Under the pieces are notes generated by a model. It saw only the letters and a program-made list of their open reading frames with translations. It was not told the DNA's origin and ran no database searches. From Homalodisca vitripennis (lineage: Eukaryota; Arthropoda; Insecta; Hemiptera; Cicadellidae): 64,000 nt of DNA. This document shows, one piece after another, positions 36,801-47,445 of the stretch (its first letter is position 1; each line of letters opens with the position of its first letter). The translations under genes were made by a program, and so were the position numbers. The stretch spans positions 186,504,501 through 186,568,500 of the forward strand of contig NC_060210.1 in the NCBI RefSeq assembly GCF_021130785.1. Direction: 5' to 3'.

Positions 36801-39800
36801 GTTTAATTTTTTATTTAGCAGGAATCGCGTGCACATCCGCTGGTATATGCTAATAAATAAATAAATAGTAGAACCATTCAGCATTGTGAACGATAAATAA
36901 TCTAGCCTTAAAAGCTTTAATCAATATGTCAGAAAAATATACTTCTCAAAGACATGAATCCTGTCCAGACGCAATACTTAACTTTGAACCTGTTCAATAC
37001 ATTTTACATTGAACTTACTTAAACATTAAAAGCCATGAATAACGTTCGACATTGCAAGCTTTCAAGTTTGGGCTGATCGAAAAATATTGATAGCATAGAC
37101 TAAAGACTTACATTTGTAATAAATTAGCATTAGACGATTTGTCAGATATCCATGAATAACTTGTTGTAGGTGACTCACCATGGTACAATTGGACCTATGC
37201 TCACCTTTCCTACGAATCCGTATCAACCCAATGATACCAGCCTGTGGCCATCCGGGTCAGGGGAACTTACTCAGGTAAGAGGTTTCCTCAGTCTATCTGT
37301 AATACTGATTTACACTATCCTTTATTAACACACTTTTATAATCTTCGGTTGTATCTATGTATGTAATGGAATCTTTGAGCATAATTTTCACCAATTTCCA
37401 GAAGTCTGATTAATTTGAAACTTTGCATACGTATCAAGGACCGATGACAATGCAATAATTTGATCATAGTTTTCCATTATCCTTATAAGAGCCGCCAGGA
37501 TTAATAAATTCTTTTACAGACTTAGATTCTGTGATACATAATTATATTAATAAAATCGGAGGAATTCCGAGTGTACTGAAAATATTAGTAGGAGCTAAAG
37601 TGATGTTAAGGTCGAACATTGACGTGTCGAAAGGTTTAGTGAATGGCAATATGGGTTTTATCACAGAAATTATCTGGCCAAATTTTCGCAGAGCCCAACT
37701 ATACGCGGAAGACATCCCGTCAGTCCATATCGATTCCAGACCAGATGGTGTGCACATGATTAACCCGATATCGATACAGTTCCCAGCAAAATAAAACTAT
37801 GGAACTGCTGAGAGACGAATGTTGCCATTAATCCTAAGTTGGGCTTCGACCGTTCACAAGATGCAAGGTTATACAGTTGATCATGCAGTCATTTATCTAA
37901 GCTCGCGATTGTTTGCTGCTGGACAAGCCTATGTAGCACTTAGTCGTGTAAGATCTTTATTCGGATTGAAGAACTTGATTGCTCTAAGTTAACAGGAAAT
38001 ACCCCATGCAATAGTGAAGCTTTAAATGAAATGATGAGATTGCGGAATGATTCGTAAGAAATACCACATTTCCACACGAAACTAATTGATATATCGAACT
38101 AAAAAATGAAAAATAAATAATAGTTTAAAAAACTAAAAAAAAACACGCTTTTATAGCTAACCAAACTATGAATGATTGTTTTGCCTTCTACTACCATAAT
38201 ATAAACTCTTTGTAATTAAAAATTATTTCCTATTTTTTAGTTTGGTTAGCTATAAAAGCGTGTTTTTTAAACTATTATTTATTAATCGAAAATAAAACCA
38301 TTAGGGTTCATTGCTTACTGGGTTGTACCACTCTTTTGAATTGAAAGTAAACTGGGTACAGCTAAAACCGATATTTCTCTTAAACCTGGGCAACTCTATG
38401 GATATCCAGGAGTGGCATATCATTAACAGCAAAAGGTATTGGGGTGCAAGGGAAGATCGATAAGTATAGTATACTGCAGAGGAAATCTGTTGTATTCGGT
38501 GCAGATCCCTAAGTGTTAAAGGCAGTTGCTAGCCTCAACATAATGGCGTGCCACCCCCTGCTAAGATTTGTTTGGATAGGCTGGTACACAGCTGACCTGA
38601 CTTCTGTGTTCAAAATCTGTCCTAATCGATTTATCCTAGATCTCCTATCCCCAACCTTACACATTTAGAATATCCTGTCACTCCAGATGCGGCGCAGAGG
38701 TCCTTTTTGGACTAAGTGAATCTTTAATTTTGTCCCTCTGCAGTTGTTTATCCTTTACCGACTCTCTTTTGCTTATCAAATTACTTTCTCACTTGGTTCA
38801 TGTGTGACGACATGCCATTATGTACCAGCATGAAGAATTAGTTTTATATTGATGGGGTCAATATTTAGTTCTTTATGCTGTTATCCTGGACTTATTGTAC
38901 TTTCCGCCACCTGAATATATTCATGTCACAAAAAAAATACAATTTGAAACCGTGGCTAGCTCCTATATTTATATTTTCAGATTGGTCGCATGCATATGTA
39001 TAAGCTGGGAGAAAAGGTCCGTTCCATGTATGATGGATTTCTGGACCAGACCTACCGTGCAGAGGACTTTAAGGCTAACAGTTTAGTCAACAGCCGCGCC
39101 CTGGAATCTGCAGAACTATTTCTGGCAGGACTTTATCCGCCCAGAGGGTTTCAGGTGTGGAACAAAGATCTGCTATGGCAACCTATAGCGGTCTTCCCTA
39201 CTTTATATGATCATGAAGATGTAAGTATCTATTGACGAATTTGTGGAATTGCTATGCATCTAAAATGTCATTTAATTGATCCCGAAACTGAAAAAGCTCG
39301 TAACAGAGCGGTTTTAAGTATGACAAATTTCTTTGAAATGAATCTACGTATAATCTAGATTGATCTTTTTAACATTGTTTTGTAAAGTGCTATTTTAGAA
39401 TACACAATTAAAAAAAATGTCTTCAAACTGGGTAAAAATATCTGAATATATATTTTTAAGAATGGGCTTTGAATGAGAAAATAAAAATAGGGGAGCGAGT
39501 GTTGGTCATTTTTGTAAATATTTTACTTTTCTCATTTATTTTATCTTTAATCGCATGAATGTTAATAAATTGTGTGTAACTGAAGTGCTAAGTTTTATTA
39601 TTCCTAATAACTAAACTCCTAAGCTTTAAGGTCACGTGACAGAGCAACGCACTTAAAGAACTCATTACAATGTTTCCAGGTGCTGAATGTCACGGGTGAA
39701 AACATATGTCCGAAATTCAGAGACGCCCAAACGAGATCATTGCTGGAAGCTGACAAACTGTATAATTCCTCACTGACTAACCTTATGAGGGACATCATTC

Positions 39801-42800
39801 CTAACACAGGCATCGACGTTGAACAATTTAAGGAGAAATTTGGTGATACATATAGAGAACATATTATGATGACTGTATGGCATGCTCTGAAATTTATAGT
39901 AAGTATTAAAGTTATTGATTTATATAAACGAAATCAAATAATTATGCTAATATGTATATAGCATTTAAATGTGAACCATATAATTTTTATCCTTGAGTTT
40001 TTGTTATCAATAACAACTATACGACTATAAACAGCTTGTGCCATGCTTTGAGCTTTTCCCACGTAAACTGTGCTTGCGAAAAGGGATCCTAACCAAAAGC
40101 TGTTTTCTATATTTTAAGACACATAAATGATAACTGAACAATGTAAGATAATTCTGAGGGCGTATATGAGGGGGTTCAAGGAGTTCGGGCACCCTCCCCC
40201 CCGTAAATTTGAAAGACACATATTAGATTCGAATGTTCAGTTTAGTTCCAGTTCACACATTAGAATCGAACCCAGTAGTTTGTTTTTAAGCTAGATCACA
40301 TTAATGAGGTCTCATTTAGCTCAACAATTTCCCGAGGAAAGATTTCCAAGCTCCTATTTATGGAGGATATTTTATTCCTCCATGACCACCCAGTGTGTCA
40401 GTCCCCCCCCGAGATGATTTTTTTTATGCCACTGTATACATATAGAGTGTAGACAAAAAATGTTACCAATTAATTTAATAATTTTCTAATAGATAAGTGG
40501 TACTTTATTATTAATAAAATCGTTATCTTGTGTTTGTAGGCAGACAACGGACTGACTCTCCCTCAGTGGGCCAGGCAGGCTTACTCAGAGCCGCTTATTT
40601 CATTGAGGTCTAAGATTGAAGCCGCATACTTGTCGGGTTCTTTTGACCAGATAAGGTTATTGGAAGGTAAATTACACCTAATTTACGGATATTTTGAGTT
40701 AAACGTGTATGAAATGAACTGAAACCCTTTCCCACTGTACGTATAGATAATCCACAGCGATTTTAGAATCTAAATACTTATTATCGAAACAGGAAATAAA
40801 ATTCAAGTTTATTTTTAGTATAACTGTATGTGTCTATGGTGCTACACAATAATTGATGAAGTATTGATCTATTGTGTAGTGCTCACTACCCAGGAAGGTT
40901 CACTTCTGGCTGGTTTATACATTCTAGCTAAACCCACACTGGGCACAGAAAAACCTGATGTGTCTCTCAAACCTGGGCTTATGCATGTCCACGAGCGGCA
41001 CATCACCAACCGCAGGTGTCGAGATTCTGGCCTGTAAGGGTAATTCGATAGGTCTAGTCTACTGCAGTACTTGGCTGTTGGAGTTGGTGGGATTCGTGGC
41101 CTAAGAGTCAAAGGATTTTGCTAGCCTAGCGATACGAGTGTGCTACCTCCTCCCTGCTTTAACTGGAGAGGCTGGTTCAGAGCTGGCTTCTCTTCCGAGA
41201 AGACATGAATTAAGATTAGTGCTCCAAATTCTTCCTCGTGGATCTCGACAGGAGGCGGCCCATACCAACAACCTTACCCATCCAGAATATCCTGTCATTC
41301 CGGAAGCAGCGCCAGGATCCTTTTATGATAAGAAGCACTTTCTAAGCTTCTTTTCCTAAGAGAACATAAAAATTATGCTCAAAGGACTGCTATATATTCT
41401 TTGTTTCGAGATATAGTACTGTAATCATTACGTTACTCTGTCCCGTATAAATATTTCTATTTGACATATACACACATACAAACTCATAAAATACGTAGCT
41501 ACAGTATTATAGCCTAGGTGCTTTAATATAAATGAGGATATTTTCACAATTAACTCTCTGTACACTTATTATTAGCAACACATATTGCAGTATTAGTGAA
41601 TATTGTTCTATTATCCACTTACTCGTAGACAGAATGGAAACTATTTATTTTCCAGAAAATAGAGTCCTGAATTAGAATACACTGCCAACGATTAATTATA
41701 TCCATGCCAACTCAGCCTTCTGTATTAGATTATCACAAATCGTTACAAAGTTCAGTCACCATATTTCATTTGACAAAAATTGAAAGCTAAAATTTCAATC
41801 TAGTCGACCACTACTTACGTTATAGTTGTTTAAGAAATACCGATGTCTGCATTCCTGTCTAGTTTCTATTTTACCAGGATGGATCCTAAATTAAGCACTA
41901 TAGGACACCCATATTATTATCTCAAAACCAAAAAGAGGAAAGTGAAATTTTATCCGGTATCAATAGGTCAATGTAATCATTTCAAAAACACTGCATCTCT
42001 GTAATATATACTGATTCTTCTATACAAGTGTCTTCAAAAACGACTTAATTGCAAGGTGCTGATTTAACTTTAATGAAATGCAAAAAGGCATCATTCATTG
42101 GCCAATCTGAAAAAAACACCAAAATTTAGAAAGCTAACAACTTAAGATAGTGTGAGGACTGTTGGGTTTATTTAAATTTATTCCTGTTTATGGTTTTGTT
42201 GTTCAAAGTGTCCTCGGTTAAAAAATAAGGAGGTCCCCGTTTAGCCTTAGTCTGCTCGTCCTCACGAGTTAGTTGTCTGTGCGAAAATCTTATCAAACAA
42301 GGAAAAGAACTTAAGATTTGATGTTTCGATATATAAGACACGTGCAAAAAAAAAATTGTATGTAAACAATTTCTCTTACCTTTACATTAGTCAGGTACAA
42401 ATAATATCATACCTTAACAAGTTGTAAAGCTTTAAACAATTGGTCTAATTTGTATATTTAACAACGTTACCAGGTGAACTGTTCCGAGAGATCGTAGACA
42501 TGTTCCGATCCAAGGCTAACAACAGCCCAGATGTAAGAAGGATGTACTACTACTCAGGCCGAGACCATACAATACTGTCCCTACTGTTGATGCTTGGTCA
42601 GCAGAATGGTCGCTACGTGGACACTGGGTCTGCTTTGATCTACGAGCTTCACCGCAATCCAAGCACAGGGAACTTCTACGTCCAGGTAATGTAGTATTTA
42701 TATATTGTGGAACCAAAATCATTATTTACTAAAATTAAAGAGACATGAAGTACAGGGATATGTATTACAAGCTTTCTTTATACTCGTATGGGTGTCTTGC

Positions 42801-44488
42801 TGGCATAGTCTTACAGTCCAGCCTCTTAGTTTTCCCAGTTTTCTTAGTCTTACATTCCAGTCTCTTAGTCTCCCCAGTTCTCTTAGTCTTACAGTTCACT
42901 CTCTTAGTCTCTCCAGTTCTCCTAGTATTACAGCCCAGTCTTAGTTTCTCTGAGTCTCTCCAGTTCTCTTAGTCTTACATTCCAGTCTCTTAGCCTCTCT
43001 AAGTCTCTCCATTTCTCTTAGTCTTACATTGAAGTATCTTGGTCTCCCCATTTCTATTAGTCTTACGGTCCAGTCTCTTAGTCTCTCCAGTTGTCTCAGT
43101 CTCACAGTCCAGTATCTTAGTCTCTCCAGTCTCTTAGTCTTACAGTACAGTCTCTTAGTCTCTCCAGTTGTCTCAGTCTCACGTCCAGTCTCTTAGTCTC
43201 TACAGTTCTCTTAGTCTTACAGTCCAGTCTCTTAGTCTCTCCAGTTGTCTCAGTCTCACAGTCCAGTCTCTTAGTCTCTCCAGTCTCTTAGTCTTACAGT
43301 CCAGTCTCTTAGTCTCTCCAGTTGTCTCAGTCTTACAGTCCAGTCTCTTAGTCTCTCCAGTCTCTTAGTCTTACAGTCCAGTCTCTTAGTCTCTACAGTT
43401 GTCTCAGTCTCACAGTCCAGTCTCTTAGTCTATACAGTTTTCTTAGTCCTACAGTCTAGTCTCTTAGTCTCTACAGTTCTCTTAGTATTACAGTCCAGTC
43501 TCTTAGTCTCTCCAGTTGTCTCAGTCTCACAGTCCAGTCTCTTAGTCTCTCCAGTCTCTTAGTCTTACAGTCCAGTCTCTTAGTCTCTCCAGTTGTCTCA
43601 GTCTCACAGTCCAGTCTCTTAGTCTCTCCAGTCTCTTAGTCTTACAGTCCAGTCTCTTAGTCTCTCCAGTTGTCTCAGTCTCACAGTCCAGTCTCTTAGT
43701 CTCTCCAGTTCTCTTAGTCTTACAGTTCAGAAGCCGAAAGCCAATTTTCATTGCATAAGCGCAAACCAGGTTTTTCTTCAACCTTAGTTATAACAATAAG
43801 TTTTTTCAAAGACCACGAAGCCTGTAATTAATTATAATTTGAAATCGTTATTACGCAAGAGTTTAAGAGCCAGGATCCAATCGGTTGTACTTGGAATCGA
43901 TAGACAATTTAACTAAGAAATACCAATTATCACACACGGTAGTTTTGGTAGAGGTCGGAGTGAGAGGGTAATAAAAGGAATACAAATATGGAATGGTATT
44001 TCTTAGCTTCAAACAATAGAACCAACGGTCGAAAGTGTAATAAACGTCAGCTATTGGTTTCTTTAACTAGTTTTCTGACGGTGATATGAAAAATTATAGT
44101 TTCATATATTTAACATATTCCATTTTTACATTCACGATAATTAGTGCTCCTAACGATAAATTTATTTCCAAAGGAAATTCCTCTATTGATTTAAAGAGAA
44201 GTCAATGCCCTGCCCAAACTGTTATGAAAATACGACTCTCTTTCTCTCCCTCCCTCCATATATAATAGATGACACAACAAACAATTATATGAATACATCA
44301 TCTGTTTGCAGGCACTATACATTGATGGGTCTTCTCCAAACTTGGCGCCTGAAGATATCAACATTCAGAGCTGTGGTCCTCCCTGTGACCTTTACGACCT
44401 GTTGAATGTCACAGAGAAATATTACAACATCACAAACTGGGACCAAGAATGCATTTTGGAACCTGCAAAATGTTGTTGTACTATGTAA
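33856..44488 (+). CDS. Gene D: acid phosphatase-like protein with substituted catalytic residues
   Basis: Seven exons: 33856-34014, 37170-37274, 38981-39220, 39680-39898, 40540-40666, 42474-42685, 44312-44488 (1239 nt, 412 aa), all with GT...AG borders and no internal stop. A cleavable signal peptide is visible ([17 protein letters not shown]). The RHGxRxP motif reads HHGTIGP at residues 56-62: the nucleophile-position His (H57) is kept, but R to H at 56 and R to I at 60 remove two phosphate-binding arginines. The HD motif reads SGRDH (R313, D314): His to Arg, Asp kept. R127 (third active-site Arg) is kept. Exon 6 is 15 nt shorter and exon 4 is 6 nt longer than in B. The C-terminus is longer and ends AKCCCTM. 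It is probably a secreted non-catalytic or altered phosphatase homologue. Confidence 0.88.
34350..34735. repeat. Probable transposon fragment in gene D intron 1
   Basis: Contains 'cctgaagaagagatcagatt' followed by 'gcagatctcgaaa', resembling the ends of insect retroelements. It also contains a piece matching 6425-6490 in inverse orientation. No coding region seen. Confidence 0.4.
35940..36130 (+). pseudogene. Possible LINE ORF2 C-terminal relic
   Basis: The end of a 142-codon frame (35607-36035) reads LKDLF...TVREFL and stop. This faintly resembles the last residues of Jockey-like ORF2 proteins. It is followed by a 3' UTR-like stretch with 'aataaa' near 36119. The upstream part of that frame looks like chance. 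Weak. Confidence 0.25.
37501..37992 (+). pseudogene. Helitron-type PIF1-like helicase C-terminal fragment, one in-frame stop
   Basis: One frame across gene D intron 2 encodes [20 protein letters not shown] and, after a TAA at 37792-37794 in the same frame, [19 protein letters not shown] and [16 protein letters not shown]. These are the last helicase motifs of PIF1-like helicases (late motifs V/VI region), in the wording typical of Helitron Rep/Hel proteins. It ends in TAA at 37990-37992. The upstream helicase and the Rep domain are missing, so it is a 5'-truncated dead remnant rather than a host PIF1 gene. Confidence 0.8.
38111..38284. repeat. Foldback (inverted repeat) after the helicase remnant
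   Basis: Left arm 38111-38167 and right arm 38239-38284 are inverted copies sharing 'cacgcttttatagctaacca' and 'aataatagtttaaaaaa', separated by about 70 bp. The left arm has a small A-rich insertion. It could be a MITE or the terminal part of the mobile element that brought the helicase. Confidence 0.75.
38335..38750. repeat. Unclassified interspersed repeat, copy 2 (intron 2 of gene D)
   Basis: Diverged relative of 40885-41345 and 8105-8525: 'ctcttaaacctgggca', 'atatccaggagtggcatatc', 'ataggctggtac' and 'agaatatcctgtcactcc' align in order. Confidence 0.55.
40885..41345. repeat. Unclassified interspersed repeat, copy 3 (intron 5 of gene D)
   Basis: The best preserved copy, with 'ggttcacttctggctggttt', 'gtaattcgataggtctagt', 'cctaagagtcaaa', 'aactggagaggctggttcag' and 'agaatatcctgtcattcc'. 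Its composition is clearly more GC-rich than the intron around it. Open frames here are not conserved in the other copies. Confidence 0.65.
42815..43735. repeat. CT-rich minisatellite in gene D intron 6
   Basis: About 0.9 kb of variants of 'cagtctcttagtctctccag', 'ttgtctcagtctcacagtc' and 'ttctcttagtcttacagtc' in an irregular nested order. The plus strand is almost free of G-rich stretches, giving strong strand asymmetry. The first open frames in it only reflect the repeat. It begins about 130 bp after exon 6. Confidence 0.95.
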
Positions 44489-44672
44489 TAGTCGTAAGAG
44501 TCGCGACTTTCTTATTCAGTAGGATAGACTGAGTCCTGGATTAAAATAGCAACTATGTAACTATAAGATATTTCATATTTAGGGCAATGATTTTAGAACA
44601 GTTTTGCTCAAGACGTAGCTGAAGAACACTTGCACGCCAATATTTGTATTTGTAGCCTTTCACTGAAATAAC

Positions 44673-44678
44673 AATAAA
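44673..44678 (+). promoter_or_regulatory. Poly(A) signal of gene D
   Basis: AATAAA 185 nt after the stop of gene D, the nearest canonical signal. Confidence 0.5.
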
Positions 44679-44679
44679 T

Positions 44680-46514
44680 AGCACTTCATTATTGAAAGTT
44701 TTACTAAAGATTTTATTTTTACCACTCTGTTCCTACCAAAGCTATTTTCATCAGTTCATCAGATTATGCAACATAATGTTACTTATAAGGGGGGTCTATT
44801 AACTGAATGTCATATAACTGAATGATTCGAGATCCCTCTGACTGCAAACTTTGAATATGGTGTTTGAAGCGACTTATAAAAAGAAACAGGCAGTGAGAAA
44901 AATAGTGCAATAAATTTTTCCAGCATCGTTGCATCCGTCAGCACATGTACAGTAGAAGACGCTATAACAAGCACATGGAATTTAGTAGTGTGACAATTAG
45001 AAAATAAGATAACAAGTTATGCAAAATTCATGATCTATCCATTTTTTCCAAACATTACTTTCCATTTTTCATTAACTGGAAAGTTTACTAGAAAAAAGAA
45101 AATGACATTGTAGTTATTTACAATGTGAATAGATTAATAAACCATTAGCAACATCACACTTGTTTATTTATATACTGTTAACTGGCATTACCGTATCACG
45201 TCCAGTTAGTACTGCAGTCTTCTTGAAATTCACCCAGTATCTGAGGGGACACTCTACATCACTCAAAATCAGCTATTTCCTTTATAACTGTATTAGTATT
45301 GCTGATAACACTTAAGTATCAATTCACGGCTGATGCGAATATTGCGTGAATCGCTTTTTAAAACATAAAAATGGACTATTTAAGTATTGAAGTATCACTA
45401 AAAACTAACCAGAAGCTCCTTATGAAATAGTTTATGTAACCAGAGTGAACTTCAAAATCTCTGAAAGTAACTAAAACTTTTTACTCTTGATACATGATAA
45501 GGTCTTCTGTGTCTGCTTGCTTTCATTTTTACTACTATTCTAAATTTATATACAGTTAATCGAAGCGAAGTAATAAGCATAAAAAAATCTGTAAAACACC
45601 TGAAATAAGTATTGCAGAGTGCGAAGGTTTGTATTCCAGGAAACGAGCTGAAGAAATCTGTAATGAACTGAGAGGTAAACCACTCTTGTCTGGTTCCTTA
45701 GCCAAAAGGGGAAATAGTGGGCTCTATTTCAGCCATACCGCCTTGAAAGAAAGGGAGTTTTGCTTTGCTCAACTTCTATCGAGCAAGACATTTCTCCTCC
45801 ACGTTCAGAGTTTATAAAGACCTTAACGCCAAGGAAAATTCACTCACTCAAATACGGATGGTAGATATCTCATAGTTACGATACATTAAAAAATACAATT
45901 TTGGTACTTAATGTAGATGGCAAACTGAATGTGCATTTGTCCAAATCTCTAGCTTTTTATCCTGACCCACAGCATTTTTGCAGTTCTGTTACACTTCTAT
46001 TTTAGAAATCTACTTTTATAAAGTATCTTCACTTCCATGGGTCTTTCTTGAGTGGACTTCCTGCTTTCCTGCGGTTCTGGTGGTAATTTTATCCTAATAA
46101 CAACCGTTTCTAGAACCCTGTCAGTTATTACCTTTAGCAAATGTTATAAAATAAACGCCATAACTTAACTAAACTCACCATAAATTAAGCGCTATAATTA
46201 AAGAGGACCGAATCTCCCACATTCTCATCATTCCAAAATATGGAGTTTTTCTCTTCAGTCGATAAAGTGCATAATTATTTAGGTTAAGCTCAACACTTTT
46301 CAGAATCATTTAAAATTTACTATATAAATTAATTAAGTAATGGTAAGGGCTGATATTAGTGCTAGATAACATTTATATGTATTTATTAATGGATTGGCCA
46401 ATTACAAGAATGTCAATATTAAGTATATTTAATTTAGTGTAATTAATAGTATAATGAGGTAGGGTAACGCCACAAGCTTTGCTGATCCTATATGCAATTT
46501 TCAGTTATTGCACG
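44680..46514. other. Spacer downstream of gene D
   Basis: No supported gene. A 62-codon frame at 45629-45817 is somewhat protein-like and a little GC-richer, but I do not recognise it. Confidence 0.4.
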
Positions 46515-47445
46515 TTACCATATACACAAGTTACCAGTATACACATGTTACCAGTATACACATGTTACCAGTATACACATGTTACCATATACACATGTTA
46601 CCAGTATATACTGGTGGCGAGAGAAAAGAAGAGACCTGGCCCGTGCCGGCGCACAGCTGTGTACTAGTGTGTTGCCGCGCGGTAATTTCAGGCGCTTCTC
46701 TCCACAGCCAACCCTGCGAATTGTTTATCCTAGCAATGGAACAGTGAAACAATAATGGAATTACGAAACGAGGCGCGGCAACATACTAGTAGTAGCGCCT
46801 GCAAATTTCAAATAGGCCAGAATCCAGGTCTCTTCTTTTCTCTCGCCATCAGTACATGTTACCAGTATACACATGTTACCAGTATACACATGTTACCAGT
46901 ATATACATGTTAACAATATACATATGTTACCAGTATACACATGTTACCAGTATACACATGTTACCAGTATACACATGTTACCAGTATACACATGTTACCA
47001 GTATACACATGTTACCAGTATACACATGTTACCAGTATACACATGTTACCAGTATACACATGTTACCAGTATATACATGTTAACAATATACATATGTTAC
47101 CAGTATACACATGTTACCATATACACATGTTACCAGTATATACATGTTACCAGTATACACATGTTAACAATATACATATGTTACCAGTATACACATGTTA
47201 CCATATACACATGTTACCAGTATATACATGTTACCAGTATATACATGTTAACAATATACATATGTTACCAGTATACACATGTTACCATATACACATGTTA
47301 CCAGTATATACATGTTACCAGTATACACATGTTACCAGTATACACATGTTACCAGTATATACATGTTAACAATATACATATGTTACCAGTATACACATGT
47401 TACCATATACACATGTTACCAGTATACACATGTTGCCTTGTTCCC
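46515..47445. repeat. 17-bp minisatellite
   Basis: Tandem 'acacatgttaccagtat' units with variants that lack 'ccag' or read 'taacaatatacat'. Because 17 is not a multiple of 3, all three forward frames stay open and give long spurious peptides (LPVYTCYQYTHVTSIHM-like). Blocks of several units are themselves repeated. The array is interrupted at 46609-46855 by a palindromic element. Confidence 0.97.
46609..46855. mobile_element. MITE-like insertion with perfect 25-bp inverted ends
   Basis: 46615-46639 and 46824-46848 are perfect 25-bp inverted repeats beginning 'tggcgagagaaaagaagaga'. Inside, further inverted pairs occur ('actagtgtgttgccgcg' at 46663 with 46774-46790). The interior is GC-rich and has no transposase. 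It is surrounded by the 17-bp satellite on both sides, so it inserted into an existing array. Confidence 0.8.

Noticed and set aside
37531..37992. Host PIF1 helicase gene or exon
   Set aside because: An in-frame stop, absence of upstream helicase motifs and wording typical of Helitron proteins point to a mobile-element remnant inside an intron of gene D.
42705..43781. Ser/Leu/Val-rich frames and a Glu/Arg-rich minus frame
   Set aside because: They only reflect the CT-rich minisatellite in gene D intron 6.
33856..44488. Gene D as a decaying pseudogene
   Set aside because: All seven exons are open, every donor and acceptor fits GT...AG, phases match the paralogues and the signal peptide is intact; only catalytic residues are changed.
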